From the NCBI GenBank assembly GCA_002067705.1, contig MVRL01000087.1, forward strand, positions 1 to 64,000: a stretch of 64,000 nt of DNA, given 5' to 3'. Positions 41,462 to 50,808 of the stretch are shown here, one piece after another (within the stretch, counting starts at the first letter, position 1; every line of letters starts with the position of its first letter). The notes under the pieces were generated by a model, which was not told where the DNA came from, ran no database searches, and saw nothing but the letters and a program-made list of their open reading frames with translations. This stretch comes from Methanosaeta sp. PtaU1.Bin112. GTDB taxonomy: Archaea > Halobacteriota > Methanosarcinia > Methanotrichales > Methanotrichaceae. The translations under genes and the position numbers were made by a program.

Positions 41462-44400
41462 ATGCGGATTGCCTTTGTATGCGAGTCTGTATGCCCAATC
41501 GCCGCTTTATTAGTAATGATTTTCTATGCCAATAATGTCTTTGCCGATACGTCAAATGATGAGAATGTAAGCATGCAACACGATTCTAAAATTATCAATC
41601 CGATCGCCTGGAATGATGAAGTTGACGAGATCAATAGCTCAGAGGCGGTCTCATCAATTCATCCAATGCCACTTACCTTGAAGGAGTATCGTTGGAATGG
41701 AATGTCTGGCTCTATAAACTCCAGCGCCTCGATGTTCAAAGACGATCAAGGCCAAACCCACATCCTGGCACGAGGTCCAGATAATGAGCTTTGGGATAAC
41801 GTTGATGGAGTCTGGCAAGGGGTGGGAGGAGCTATAGCCTCTGACCCTTGCGCAGTCAAAGATAATCTGGGCGTGGTCCATATTTTTGCCATCGGGAGTG
41901 ATAGCGCTCTCTTTGATTGGGTATCGGGCACTGGTTGGGTAAATTTGGGTGGCCATCTCACCTCTAATCCAAGCGCGGCTCTGTCTCCGGATGGGCATAT
42001 CAAGATAGCAGCAAAGAGCAGTGACGATGAATTATTGATAAAAGATCTGACCACGGGTGAATGGTCGAATCTTGGCGGCAAAATTGAGTCGAATCCCCAG
42101 CTGATTTTCGATATTCAGGGCAAAATGCATGTTCTGGCACAAGGGAGGAGCGGAGCCCTCTGGGACAACGTAGACGGCACCTGGCAAAACCATTCGGGGA
42201 TGGTTGCATCTGATCCCCGGCCGATCATTAACCCATTTAATCCGGGAGTCATTTTAACCTCTGTTCGTGGTGAGAATGGTGCTCTGTGGATCAATTCTCT
42301 GGATACCGCATCGGGCATCTCTACATGGACCGATCTTGGCGGCACGATTGTGGGAGTTCCATCACCTTCTGTAGATACTGATGGTGTGCTACATAACTTT
42401 GTTCGGGGCAGTGATGGCGGGCTATGGGATAATGCGGACGGCAGCTGGTATAGCCTGGGCGGTTCTATTATCTCGGATCCAAGCGTCTTTCGGGATAGAG
42501 ACGGAAAGCTGCATGTTTCAGCTGCAGGCCAAGGCAATGAATTGTGGATCAACACCGTGGGAATGGGCAGGACGCCCACAACTTTGGTAGGCTCATTTGC
42601 CTGTGACGAAAATAAAATACAGTCCGCAATAGACGCAATGAGTTCAGGCGGAATAATAAAGATACTCAGTGGCAGCTACCCTGAGAATGTGGTCCTCAAC
42701 AAAAACGTGACTATTATCGGAATGGGCAATCCTACCGTAACAAGCTTTACGCTCAATGCGATATTAGGAATCGGCTCCAGCGGAATAACTGCTCCCATAG
42801 TGGTCGTGAACGCCGGATCAAGCATCCTGCAGGCAATTGAGCTGGCAAGTTCAGGCGCGTCGATAAGGATAAACGGGGCAGTAGGATACATTTACAGCGA
42901 TGATTTAACCCAGAGCTTTTATGAAAAAGGCATTACCTTAAATGGTGTCGATAATCCGGAAACGAAGAGCATTTCCCTGGACCAGGATGTAGCTGGAAAG
43001 ATCAGTGGCATTGTAGCCAATACTGTAAACGTGAATCCCGGTGCCAGCATATTGCAGGCGATCGATCTGGCAAACACGGGCGCGCTAGTCAATGTAAACG
43101 GAGCTTTTGGGTTTACTTACAGCGATGACCTAGACCAGAGCTTCTATGCTAAAGGAATCGTCCTTATCGGCATCAATAATCCCGTCATCAACAGCTTCAC
43201 ACTGACTCAAGACGCAGCTGGAACGATTAGTGGCATTGTATCCAATACAGTAAACGTAAATCCTGATGCCAGGATACTGCAAGCAATTGAACTGGCAAAT
43301 GCTGGCGGGTCCATCAACATAAATGGAGCGGAAGGATATACCTATAGCGATGACCTCACCCAGGGCTTCTATAAAAAAAACATCTCTCTGGCTGGATTCA
43401 ATAATCCCGTCATCAACAGCTTCACATTGACACAGGACATAGCTGGGAAGATCTGTGGCATTGCGGTCAATACTGTAAATGTGAATCCTAATGCCAGCAT
43501 CCTGCAGGCAATTGAACTAGCAAACACGGGCGCGCAAGTTATGGTAAACGGTGAAGTGGGATACACTTACAACGATGATCTAACCCAGGAATTCTATGCA
43601 AGAGGCATCACCTTAATTGGCATCGATAACCCGGAAACGAAGAGCATTACCCTTGACCAGGACGTAGATGGAAGGATCCGCGGCATTGCAGCCAATACAT
43701 TAAACGTTAATGCAAATGCAAAGATACTGCAGGCAATTGAACTGGCAAATACATGCGCGAAAATTATAGTAAATGGGTCCGCGGGATATGCTTACGGCGA
43801 TGACCTGGACCAGAGCTTTAATGCAAAAGGCATCGTGCTTATTGGTGTAAATGATCCCGTTATCAACAGCTTCACGCTGACTCAGGACGTAGCTGGAACG
43901 ATCAGTGGCATTGCAGCCAATACTGTAAATGTGAATCCTGATGCCAGAATACTGCAGGCAATTGATCTGGCAAATGCTGGCGGGTCGGTCAATATAAACG
44001 GGGCAGTTGGATACACTTACGACGACGATCTTGTCCAGGGCTTTTATGCTAAAGGCATCACCTTGATCGGCATCAATAATCCGGTGACAAAGAGCATCTC
44101 ACTGGACCAGGATGTAGCTGGAAAGATCAATGGCATTGCAGCCAATACTGTAAATGTGAATCCTGATGCCAGCATCCTGCAGGCAATCGATCTGGCAAAT
44201 GCTGGCGGGTCGGTCAATGTAAACGGGGCAGAAGGATACACGTACAGCGATGACCTGACCCAGAGCTTCTATGCAAAAGGTATCGCCTTAACAGGATTTG
44301 ATAGCCCGGTGACAAAGAGCATCTCACTGGACCAGGATGTAGCCGGAAAGATCAGTGGCATAAATGCCAATGTAGCAAATGTTCTCAATCCCAATGCAAA

Positions 44401-45901
44401 GATACAGGATGGTATCCTCCTTGTCTCCTCTGCAGGAACGGTCAACGTGGCATCTGGGACTTATAAGGAGAACATTGTCGTTGACAAGTCACTGACCTTA
44501 AACGGTGTGGGAGCGGGCAGCAGTATAGTGGACGGCAATAATGCGGGCTCTGTGTGCACAATGGGCAAGGATGATGCCCATGTGAACGTTTCTCTTTCGG
44601 GCATAACGTTAACCGGTGGCACTGGCACTTCCGATGCCGGTGGGACATCTGGCGGTGGGATCCTCAACTATGGCAACTTGATGGTAACGGGCTGCGCGAT
44701 ATCTGGAAACACGGCAGGCTGCGGCGGCGGCATTCAAAATTTCGGCATAGCGACTATATCCGATTCCACAGTATCGAGCAACATCGCCCAAACCGATGGT
44801 GGAGGGATTTGGAGCAGTGGAACCCTAAACCTGAAAGATAGCGACATATCCGGCAATATCGCAGAAGAGAGCGGTGGAGGCATCGGCAACAGTGGAACTT
44901 TGGACCTGCAAGCAGGCAGCGTTAGCGGCAATACCGCTTTATGGGGTGGCGGGATTAGCAACAGTGGTTCCATGACACTAAAAAGCGGCAGCATAGCGGA
45001 GAACACAGCAATTGAGGGCGGGGGGATTAGAAATAGCGGAACCCTGACCCTGAAAGGCGGCAGCATAAATGTAAATGCTGCAAATGTGAACGGCGGCGGG
45101 ATCGGCAATAGTGGAACCTTGAACCTTCATGGAGGCAGCATAACCGGAAACAAGGCGGTCTATGGTGGCGGGATCGGCAACAGCGGCACGCTAACTCAGA
45201 GTAGCGGCATCATAGCGGAGAACACAGCAACCAACGGCGGCGGGATTTTCAGCGACAACCATGGCACAATAAACGTGGTAGGAGGCAACATAGACAGGAA
45301 CATCGCTAATTCGAGCGGTGGCGGAATTTACAGCTTGGGTAGCACTGTGAACATAGATGGCGGCGGCATAACAAAAAACACTGCAAACGTAAGTGGTGGC
45401 GGGATCTACGGCAACAGCTATGTCACAATGAACCTATTAGGCGGAGGGATCGTCGAGAACTCTGCGGTCTATTACGGTGGTGGGATTTACAGCCAGGGCA
45501 CTGCACATCTGCATGGAAGCAACATTACTGGGAACAATGCATCGGACGGAGGGGGAATTTACAGCAGCGGAGCCATTACCATGAGCAGCGGCAGTATAGA
45601 TCGCAACGCTGCAAATAACGGTTCAGGCGGCGGATGTTTCAATGCAGGGACCTTAGACTTGAGCGGAGGCATCATAGCCGAGAACGAGGCAATCAATGGC
45701 GGGGGAGTTTATTCAGCCATCGATTCGCACATTGCGTTTGATGGCGTGCAGGTTTTTGTAAGATTTAACAAGGCACATCTGCCATCGCCTTCAGAGTATA
45801 GCTGGTATCAGGGATGGGGAGTCTATCTGGAAGATGGCACGCCTGATATAAAATGCAATTTTGATCAGGCCACACAAGTGACTGGCAATATCCTGGCTTA
45901 G
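41462..45901 (+). CDS. giant secreted surface protein: beta-propeller, 75-residue repeats, beta-helix
   Basis: 1479 residues from ATG 41462. After a signal peptide (CPIAALLVMIFYANNVFA) residues about 80-370 form seven blades with repeats of the type D-G-x-x-H-x-x-A-x-G-x-x-x-x-L-W-D-N-x-D-G-x-W-x-x-x-G-G, like PLL-type lectin propellers. Residues about 448-972 are seven near-identical 75-residue units. Residues about 973-1479 are a right-handed beta-helix with short G-G-G-I-x-N-S-G-T-L and G-G-S-I-x-x-N-A repeats as in polymorphic outer-membrane/pectate-lyase-fold proteins. Many Asn-x-Ser/Thr sites exist. No C-terminal anchor helix or sorting signal is seen, so attachment is unclear. Probable adhesion or sheath/carbohydrate-binding role; no catalytic site recognised. 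Confidence 0.85.
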   Translation: MRIAFVCESVCPIAALLVMIFYANNVFADTSNDENVSMQHDSKIINPIAWNDEVDEINSSEAVSSIHPMPLTLKEYRWNGMSGSINSSASMFKDDQGQTHILARGPDNELWDNVDGVWQGVGGAIASDPCAVKDNLGVVHIFAIGSDSALFDWVSGTGWVNLGGHLTSNPSAALSPDGHIKIAAKSSDDELLIKDLTTGEWSNLGGKIESNPQLIFDIQGKMHVLAQGRSGALWDNVDGTWQNHSGMVASDPRPIINPFNPGVILTSVRGENGALWINSLDTASGISTWTDLGGTIVGVPSPSVDTDGVLHNFVRGSDGGLWDNADGSWYSLGGSIISDPSVFRDRDGKLHVSAAGQGNELWINTVGMGRTPTTLVGSFACDENKIQSAIDAMSSGGIIKILSGSYPENVVLNKNVTIIGMGNPTVTSFTLNAILGIGSSGITAPIVVVNAGSSILQAIELASSGASIRINGAVGYIYSDDLTQSFYEKGITLNGVDNPETKSISLDQDVAGKISGIVANTVNVNPGASILQAIDLANTGALVNVNGAFGFTYSDDLDQSFYAKGIVLIGINNPVINSFTLTQDAAGTISGIVSNTVNVNPDARILQAIELANAGGSININGAEGYTYSDDLTQGFYKKNISLAGFNNPVINSFTLTQDIAGKICGIAVNTVNVNPNASILQAIELANTGAQVMVNGEVGYTYNDDLTQEFYARGITLIGIDNPETKSITLDQDVDGRIRGIAANTLNVNANAKILQAIELANTCAKIIVNGSAGYAYGDDLDQSFNAKGIVLIGVNDPVINSFTLTQDVAGTISGIAANTVNVNPDARILQAIDLANAGGSVNINGAVGYTYDDDLVQGFYAKGITLIGINNPVTKSISLDQDVAGKINGIAANTVNVNPDASILQAIDLANAGGSVNVNGAEGYTYSDDLTQSFYAKGIALTGFDSPVTKSISLDQDVAGKISGINANVANVLNPNAKIQDGILLVSSAGTVNVASGTYKENIVVDKSLTLNGVGAGSSIVDGNNAGSVCTMGKDDAHVNVSLSGITLTGGTGTSDAGGTSGGGILNYGNLMVTGCAISGNTAGCGGGIQNFGIATISDSTVSSNIAQTDGGGIWSSGTLNLKDSDISGNIAEESGGGIGNSGTLDLQAGSVSGNTALWGGGISNSGSMTLKSGSIAENTAIEGGGIRNSGTLTLKGGSINVNAANVNGGGIGNSGTLNLHGGSITGNKAVYGGGIGNSGTLTQSSGIIAENTATNGGGIFSDNHGTINVVGGNIDRNIANSSGGGIYSLGSTVNIDGGGITKNTANVSGGGIYGNSYVTMNLLGGGIVENSAVYYGGGIYSQGTAHLHGSNITGNNASDGGGIYSSGAITMSSGSIDRNAANNGSGGGCFNAGTLDLSGGIIAENEAINGGGVYSAIDSHIAFDGVQVFVRFNKAHLPSPSEYSWYQGWGVYLEDGTPDIKCNFDQATQVTGNILA
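42803..44377 (+). repeat. seven tandem 225-bp (75-residue) repeats
   Basis: Units begin with N-V-N-P-x-A-x-I-L-Q-A-I-x-L-A-N, pass through Y-S-D-D-L-x-Q-x-F-Y and end G-I-x-A-N-T-V. Two versions of the inner segment alternate: V-I-N-S-F-T-L-T-Q-D in units 2, 3 and 5, and x-T-K-S-I-S/T-L-D-Q-D in units 1, 4, 6 and 7. Diverged half-units flank the array on both sides. Confidence 0.92.
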
Positions 45902-45962
45902 CATCCTGCGGATGAAATGGGGTGAATGGGAAGACTGCCTATCTTCACCCAGAAGCGTGTAG

Positions 45963-46006
45963 GGCCGGTGCAGTCTCCCTTGCCACAGGTACTAATTGCA
46001 CCGGCC
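45963..46006. terminator. stem-loop between convergent genes, likely bidirectional terminator
   Basis: GGCCGGTGCA (45963-45972) and TGCACCGGCC (45997-46006) are perfect 10-bp inverted arms with a 24-nt loop, located between the stops of the surface-protein gene and mtd, which converge here. Confidence 0.55.
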
Positions 46007-46020
46007 TTCTATAAAGCCTC

Positions 46021-46041
46021 AAGCCGCGCGGGGCGAAAGTG
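46021..46041. repeat. dispersed 21-bp word, copy 2
   Basis: AAGCCG followed by CGCGGGGCGAAAGTG, lying one base beyond the mtd stop codon. It differs from copy 1 at one base. Confidence 0.5.
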
Positions 46042-46042
46042 T

Positions 46043-46867
46043 TCAGATCTTCTCCGGCTTTTCCAGCAGTCCGGTCTTGCTCATGATCTCGCCGGTGCGG
46101 GCATGAGGACGACGGGAGACGCTGTCATTGGCCTTCTCCATTTCTCGGGATTCGTCTGCCAGGCGGCCAGCGGCCCGCATGACCTCGTGACCTGCGGCAG
46201 CGGCAAGAGCTATCGCCTCAAGCTCCTTGAGGCGGAAGCAGGCTGCCGCATCGATGCTGGCCACGGTCTGTGCCATATAAAGGGCCCCCACGGCCTTAGC
46301 TCGAGCGTATGGATTGCCAAAGCGCATCCGTTCAGCGCACTTCTCTGGTGTGGCCAGGATGGTCGGCAGCTTTGCCTCTCCTGCGGCAATGCTGGCCATG
46401 GCAAGGTCCAACTCCTCTGATACTAGCCGAATGGCTCCGCAGGCGGCTAGAACCTTCAATGCGTCTGAGTTGAAGAGGGCCATCTCTGTCGGATCGAGGA
46501 ACTCTCGTTTGGCACCGATAAGCGGGTCCATGGGCAGGATGATATAACCGAAGCCCTCAGCTGCCAAGGCATCGCGAGACTCTTTCTTGGAAGGGCCGTC
46601 GGAGATGACAATGGTGGGCACGCCTTTAAGCAGCTCGCGCGCGATCGTAGGGCCGGCGGTAGCAGCGTTGGGGCTGCTGATGACCACTAATTGTGGCTGC
46701 CAGGCCAGCAATTCAGCTGCCGCCTCGCCCTCCTTTTTAGTCATCTTAGGGCCGAAACTGACGATCTTGAATTCTATGTCCGTTCTTTCCGCAATTTCAT
46801 CCAGGGAGAGATCAACAGCCGTAGATGTGGCTATATTCCCAAGCTTAACAAAACCGATCTTGAACAT
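46043..46867 (-). CDS. mtd: F420-dependent methylenetetrahydromethanopterin dehydrogenase
   Basis: 274 residues from ATG 46867, where the conserved start MFKIGFVKLGNIATST lies; a longer frame to 46933 is leader. Mtd interconverts methylene- and methenyl-H4M(S)PT with F420. Family blocks: FGPKMTKKEGEAA, VVISSPNAATAGPTIARE, VISDGPSKKES, GYIILPMDPLIGAKREFLDP. In acetate-using Methanothrix, which lacks net CO2 reduction for energy, Mtd may serve biosynthesis or the reverse oxidative branch, which is inference. Monocistronic; TATA-like TTATAT upstream near 46908. Confidence 0.96.
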   Translation of the reverse strand: MFKIGFVKLGNIATSTAVDLSLDEIAERTDIEFKIVSFGPKMTKKEGEAAAELLAWQPQLVVISSPNAATAGPTIARELLKGVPTIVISDGPSKKESRDALAAEGFGYIILPMDPLIGAKREFLDPTEMALFNSDALKVLAACGAIRLVSEELDLAMASIAAGEAKLPTILATPEKCAERMRFGNPYARAKAVGALYMAQTVASIDAAACFRLKELEAIALAAAAGHEVMRAAGRLADESREMEKANDSVSRRPHARTGEIMSKTGLLEKPEKI

Positions 46868-47179
46868 GCCGGCGGTAAAGGCCGAGAAAAGATAAAAGGG
46901 TTTTGTTGCAGGATATAAGAAGGAGGGAGGCAAAAGTCAATTGGGTGTAGGAGGGAGAAAATAGGCCATCGACCTTTGCCAATCTAATATACGTCAATTG
47001 TCGAATAAATAGTTTTCGGTACCTTCTGGAAAAATTCTCCAGTCCATGCCAAAACAAAAAAATGAGATAAACCAGCAAGGCGGATTTTAGCGCTGCATGA
47101 TGACGTCGCTTCGTGCCCACAATGCTATTCGATCGCATGAAGCGGCAGACTAATAGCTTGGGCAGCAGAGCCTGCAGGT

Positions 47180-47587
47180 CTATGCGATTATCTTGGTCTT
47201 GGCGATGTACTTGATCAGGTCAGATCCCAAGCGGGCCTTTCTCTGAATTTGATCAGCTACTTCATCTGCCGTGGCTCCATTGGCTGCCAGGGAACGAATT
47301 TCTGCGAGGGTGGAATCATCCACGGTGAAGTACTCATCCAGATCTTTTCTGTGGCCCCATACGTCACCTTCTAACATATCGATTCCCTGCATCTCCAGGA
47401 ATACCTGGATGGCATTTGACATGGTCTTGCGGTAGGAGGGAGGTACCTGAATCATTCTCAGTCTGGGACATCTCTGCATCAGATTAAGGAAATCGACATT
47501 GCTGGCCCGAAAAGCCAGATGAACAGCTTTCTCATTAGGATTCAAACCGGGGATCTCATTTCTGGAACTGATAACTCTGATTCTCAT
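47180..47587 (-). CDS. DUF1699 family protein
   Basis: 135 residues. The opening MRIRVISSRNEIPGLNPNE and central RCPRLRMIQVPPSYRKTMS, then MLEGDVWGHRKDLDEYF match my recollection of DUF1699, a family restricted to Methanosarcinales-type methanogens without known function. The C-terminal third is a helical HTH-like stretch (EIRSLAANGATADEVADQIQ), so nucleic-acid binding is possible. Stand-alone gene. Confidence 0.75.
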   Translation of the reverse strand: MRIRVISSRNEIPGLNPNEKAVHLAFRASNVDFLNLMQRCPRLRMIQVPPSYRKTMSNAIQVFLEMQGIDMLEGDVWGHRKDLDEYFTVDDSTLAEIRSLAANGATADEVADQIQRKARLGSDLIKYIAKTKIIA

Positions 47588-47781
47588 TTAATCACACCAG
47601 ATCATAGAGTGCATTCATAATATTAATAGACACTTTCGCTGTACACATCATAATAAAACGATTGCAGCCGATGCTATCTGCTGCAGAAAATTTGATTTAA
47701 TTCCGGAGATGAAGCCGAGTGCAAGGCGGCGAAATAGGATGCATTGGGCTTCCTGCTCTTGCCAGGTGCGAAAATGGCTGT

Positions 47782-48705
47782 CTATATGCCAATTCCCTGC
47801 CCTGCGCCCAGAGACAGGCCTGATTGCAGCAGGACATCGGCAATAATGGCAGCAAAAAGAACGGCGCGATAGTTGGCAGACTGGTAGAAGAGCTCTTCAC
47901 CCCTCTTCGCGGTAGGGTTGCGCACGAAGTCCAGATTTTGCAGAAGCAGCCAGCCGCCTGCGATGGCGGCTGCCGCCAGGTAGAGCCATCCTAGATTGGC
48001 AGAAAGACCTAAGGCCAGGGAGAGAATCACCCCGATTGCCCAGAAGATCGCTACAATCTTGGCGGTGGCAGCAATGCCGTAGGTGGCAGGTGTGGTGGGA
48101 ATGCCTTTCTCTTTATCTCCAGCCACATCTCGTGAGGCGTCGCAGTTGGTAAAGCCCCAATCGGTGATGATGATCATGGCCGTCAGGATCAGGGCAGATG
48201 GATGAAGGCCGGAGCCGGCTTTAAGCAGTCCGGCCGGCTCCAGCGCCAGCCAGACACCCAGGGGCACCAGGCCGAAGGACAGTCCCACAAAGATCCAGGA
48301 GAAAGGCGTATTTCTCTTCGCCCAGGCAGAATAGATGGTGATGAGCAGTGTAGCGAGAAGGAGTATTACAAAGCTCTCCGGATTCAGATACAGGGCAGTA
48401 GCCGCAGCCATGAGAAAGAGAAATAAAGACCAGAGTTGTGCATCGCGCTTGCTGAGCATGGCCGCAGGCAGAGGCCGGTCAGGCATGGCGACGCTGTCAA
48501 CGTCTATGTCGCAGCAATCGTTGTAGACATAGGAGCTGGTGATGGCGCAGTAGGCCCCAATGGTGGCGATGATGAACGGCAACAGAGGCGGTAGAGTTCC
48601 CCCTACGGCGTAGACCGCAAGGAGCGCAGATGCGGCGGGCATTGCCAGATCCATAGGCGCAAGCGGAGGCCGCAGCAGTTCGATATGGGCCTTGAATCGG
48701 TTCAT
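47782..48705 (-). CDS. UbiA-family prenyltransferase
   Basis: About 307 residues from ATG 48705 (an ATG at 48726 is possible). Eight to nine membrane helices and the two Mg2+-prenyl diphosphate motifs: NDCCDIDVD (about 63-71) and NCDASRDVAGD (about 190-200). Such enzymes attach isoprenoid chains to an acceptor. In archaea the options are digeranylgeranylglyceryl phosphate synthase (lipid), heme O synthase or quinone/methanophenazine-type synthases; motif details do not settle which. It is 21 nt after the glucose-6-phosphate isomerase gene, likely co-transcribed. Confidence 0.82.
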   Translation of the reverse strand: MNRFKAHIELLRPPLAPMDLAMPAASALLAVYAVGGTLPPLLPFIIATIGAYCAITSSYVYNDCCDIDVDSVAMPDRPLPAAMLSKRDAQLWSLFLFLMAAATALYLNPESFVILLLATLLITIYSAWAKRNTPFSWIFVGLSFGLVPLGVWLALEPAGLLKAGSGLHPSALILTAMIIITDWGFTNCDASRDVAGDKEKGIPTTPATYGIAATAKIVAIFWAIGVILSLALGLSANLGWLYLAAAAIAGGWLLLQNLDFVRNPTAKRGEELFYQSANYRAVLFAAIIADVLLQSGLSLGAGQGIGI

Positions 48706-48726
48706 TTTCGACGGCTTCCTGGGCAC

Positions 48727-49443
48727 TCAAACCATTCTCTCAAAGAGCTCAAGATTCTCCTCTGGCTTTGTCAAGAAATCCAGAAGACCAGGCTCTCTGA
48801 GCAGCGGATACATCTCTCTATTCAGGCTCAGGCCAAGTCTGCGAAGGCTGCTATTATCAGGTGCCTGCACTCTGCGCAGCTCTGCCGCTTCCGGGCATCG
48901 CTCGTTTTTGATCCAGCCGTCTTTTGTTAAGTAGTAAGCTCCTCCTTTCTTCTCTTTGTATGGCTCATAAAGCGATAAGAAGTTCCTGGCCACAAAGTTG
49001 GCCATCTTCAGAGTCTTATTGGAGCGATTGATAGTGACATGGCCATAACCGGGCGGCACGAGCACCTTGTCTCCAGCTGAGGCATAGACCGCGACCACAT
49101 CGCTTAGATCCTGGTTTTGCAGAAGATAGAGGGCCTCTCCCTCCAGGACCTCGTATAGCTCAGGATAGGTGACGCTGCCGGCTGCATTGGGATGGTAATG
49201 GCCTGCTGTTTTGATGTATTCGCATCCGAGCATATTTGGCGGAATAATGGTGATATCGTAGCGAAGATTGTTTTGCAGGAGCTTCTCTTTATCCGCCCGG
49301 CTCAGAGAGAGATCGCGAAACATGTAATAGAGTTCAAAGTCACTGGCTCCGGCTAGCCATTCCTGATCCAGGATCACTTCCTTCATGTCGTACAGCCGAC
49401 GAACATCGCCCGCCAGCATTTTTCCGCTAAACTCCAGCTGCAT
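48727..49443 (-). CDS. pgi: glucose-6-phosphate isomerase, archaeal cupin type
   Basis: 238 residues of the cupin-fold phosphoglucose isomerase family. Metal-binding residues lie in TAGHYHPNAAGSVTYPELYEV (two His and Glu) and GYGHVTIN (His). It interconverts glucose-6-P and fructose-6-P, in gluconeogenesis toward stored glycogen, whose breakdown enzymes (GH57 and debranching) are at 18-21.4 kb. Followed closely by the UbiA gene. Confidence 0.9.
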   Translation of the reverse strand: MQLEFSGKMLAGDVRRLYDMKEVILDQEWLAGASDFELYYMFRDLSLSRADKEKLLQNNLRYDITIIPPNMLGCEYIKTAGHYHPNAAGSVTYPELYEVLEGEALYLLQNQDLSDVVAVYASAGDKVLVPPGYGHVTINRSNKTLKMANFVARNFLSLYEPYKEKKGGAYYLTKDGWIKNERCPEAAELRRVQAPDNSSLRRLGLSLNREMYPLLREPGLLDFLTKPEENLELFERMV

Positions 49444-49596
49444 TTTTTTATGCCACCAGTTGATGTTCTCTCTCTTTTCAAAGATAAATTATTTTGCTTG
49501 CTAAAAAGGCCACCCGCAAGGCTATATACGAATGATTGCTATAGCTACATCGTTTTATCGGCCTGCTGCCAGGGCGGATTTTGCGGTCCGCCAGCT

Positions 49597-50046
49597 CTAG
49601 CAAGCTTCAGGACTGGTGATGGTGAAGTACTCGGTGAGAACCTTTCTGTAATCCACAATCACGTCTACCTTCCAGGTTCCAGGCAGACGGGCTACATCGG
49701 TTCCCTTGATCTTCAGGCAGCTCCAGACCGGTGCGGCCCACATCCCCGTGAATCCGTCGATAGGCGGTATGGTGCTGAAAGACCGGGCATATGTTCTGCC
49801 CTCTGGCCAGTACCATCTCCACTCCACGCTGTGCACCTTTGCATCTCGCCAGATCAGCAGCCAGGAGGCGACCTGCTCGTCATCGGTGGTGAATGTATAT
49901 GTCCGGTAAAGCGGCATGCCGTTCGAGCTGATCTCTTTGGCGATGGTGTGTTCGGAAAGCGGAAAGAACATGGGATGGGATGCCTGGCCTGCTCCGCCCA
50001 GGATCAATAGCGCCAGAACAACTGAAGCTAGAACTCTCTTTCTCAT
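49597..50046 (-). CDS. secreted hypothetical protein
   Basis: 149 residues. Signal peptide MRKRVLASVVLALLILGGAG then ASHPMFFPLSEH. The mature part is a beta-rich single domain with VASWLLIWRDAKVHSVEWRW and LPGTWKVDVIVDYRKVLTEY, resembling an Ig-like fold, ending in Cys. GGTGA lies 6 nt before the ATG. Family not recognised; conserved Trp/Tyr pattern suggests an extracellular beta-sandwich. Confidence 0.65.
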   Translation of the reverse strand: MRKRVLASVVLALLILGGAGQASHPMFFPLSEHTIAKEISSNGMPLYRTYTFTTDDEQVASWLLIWRDAKVHSVEWRWYWPEGRTYARSFSTIPPIDGFTGMWAAPVWSCLKIKGTDVARLPGTWKVDVIVDYRKVLTEYFTITSPEAC

Positions 50047-50173
50047 TGCTACTCACCTATAACTCTGTAAGTTTATTGTAACCCTAATAGTATAATAATT
50101 TTATGCGCCATAGAACGATGATGATTGATTCCTTCCTAAAGCCCCCTCATGAAGGCTTTTTGGCAGAGAACGT

Positions 50174-50773
50174 CTAAATCAATAGCGGTCGTATGCAACG
50201 CCTTCGGGCAATCTCCCCCGGAAGATCTATCGCTGCTGCTGTGGCATCAATTACATTTCCGTCGCTGGTGGCAATTATGCAGCCGCATGCCTTGATAAGT
50301 TGGTCTACATTCCGGGCGCACCGGGCCTCTCCCGGCAGGCACCGCGCTGCCATCATTCTCCTCACCTCTCCAGCCAGCTCTCCGCTCCGGCTTATTTGCT
50401 GATCCAGCAGGACTTGCACATGTAAAGGACGGGCAGAAGCCAGCAGATCAAGGATCTCAGAGAATGCGATAGCAGCAACATGCAAATCTCCGCTCCTCCG
50501 GAAAAATGCTCTCGTATCGCGCAAAAAACCGTCGTCGCAGAAGTACACCGGATGCCCTGCCAGCAGACTGTGTGCCGTGATGGCAGTGTTGTACCCGTCC
50601 ACAAACACGACCTTGCCAAGCAGAGAATGCAGTCGAGTGGCTTTGGCCATTCTGGCGAGCGCTGTGTCAGCAGAAACGATTACCCTCCGCAGGATGAACC
50701 TTTTCACCTCCGGCAGACGGTGGTGGTCCGAGACGAAGCGGACCGCCGAGTCGCTGGGATAGCCGCGGTCCAC
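50174..50773 (-). CDS. DUF434/DUF5616 domain protein
   Basis: 199 residues from GTG 50773. The N-terminal VDRGYPSDSAVRFVSDHHRL is DUF434-like, and VVFVDGYNTAITAHSLLAGH plus VYFCDDGFLRDTRAF match a DUF5616-like domain. Homology seems to extend upstream in frame (residues R-Q-A-A-R-D-V-R-F-L immediately before the GTG) although there is no ATG, GTG or TTG further upstream. The true start may use a rare codon or lie elsewhere. Last gene of the DUF166-fumarase operon. Function unknown. Confidence 0.72.
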   Translation of the reverse strand: MDRGYPSDSAVRFVSDHHRLPEVKRFILRRVIVSADTALARMAKATRLHSLLGKVVFVDGYNTAITAHSLLAGHPVYFCDDGFLRDTRAFFRRSGDLHVAAIAFSEILDLLASARPLHVQVLLDQQISRSGELAGEVRRMMAARCLPGEARCARNVDQLIKACGCIIATSDGNVIDATAAAIDLPGEIARRRCIRPLLI

Positions 50774-50808
50774 CAGGAACCGGACATCACGGGCGGCCTG
50801 CCTGAGGA

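Noticed and set aside
42800-44380. 225-bp repeats considered as a mobile or CRISPR-like array.
   Set aside because: They are in-frame protein repeats inside one gene with no spacers, terminal inverted repeats or transposase.
47096-47160. Possible C/D box small RNA (ATGATGA near 47096).
   Set aside because: No CTGA D box lies at a suitable distance and no guide-like arrangement is visible.
48685-48934. Two overlapping 80-codon plus-strand frames at the UbiA/pgi junction.
   Set aside because: Antisense to two well-conserved genes; shadows.
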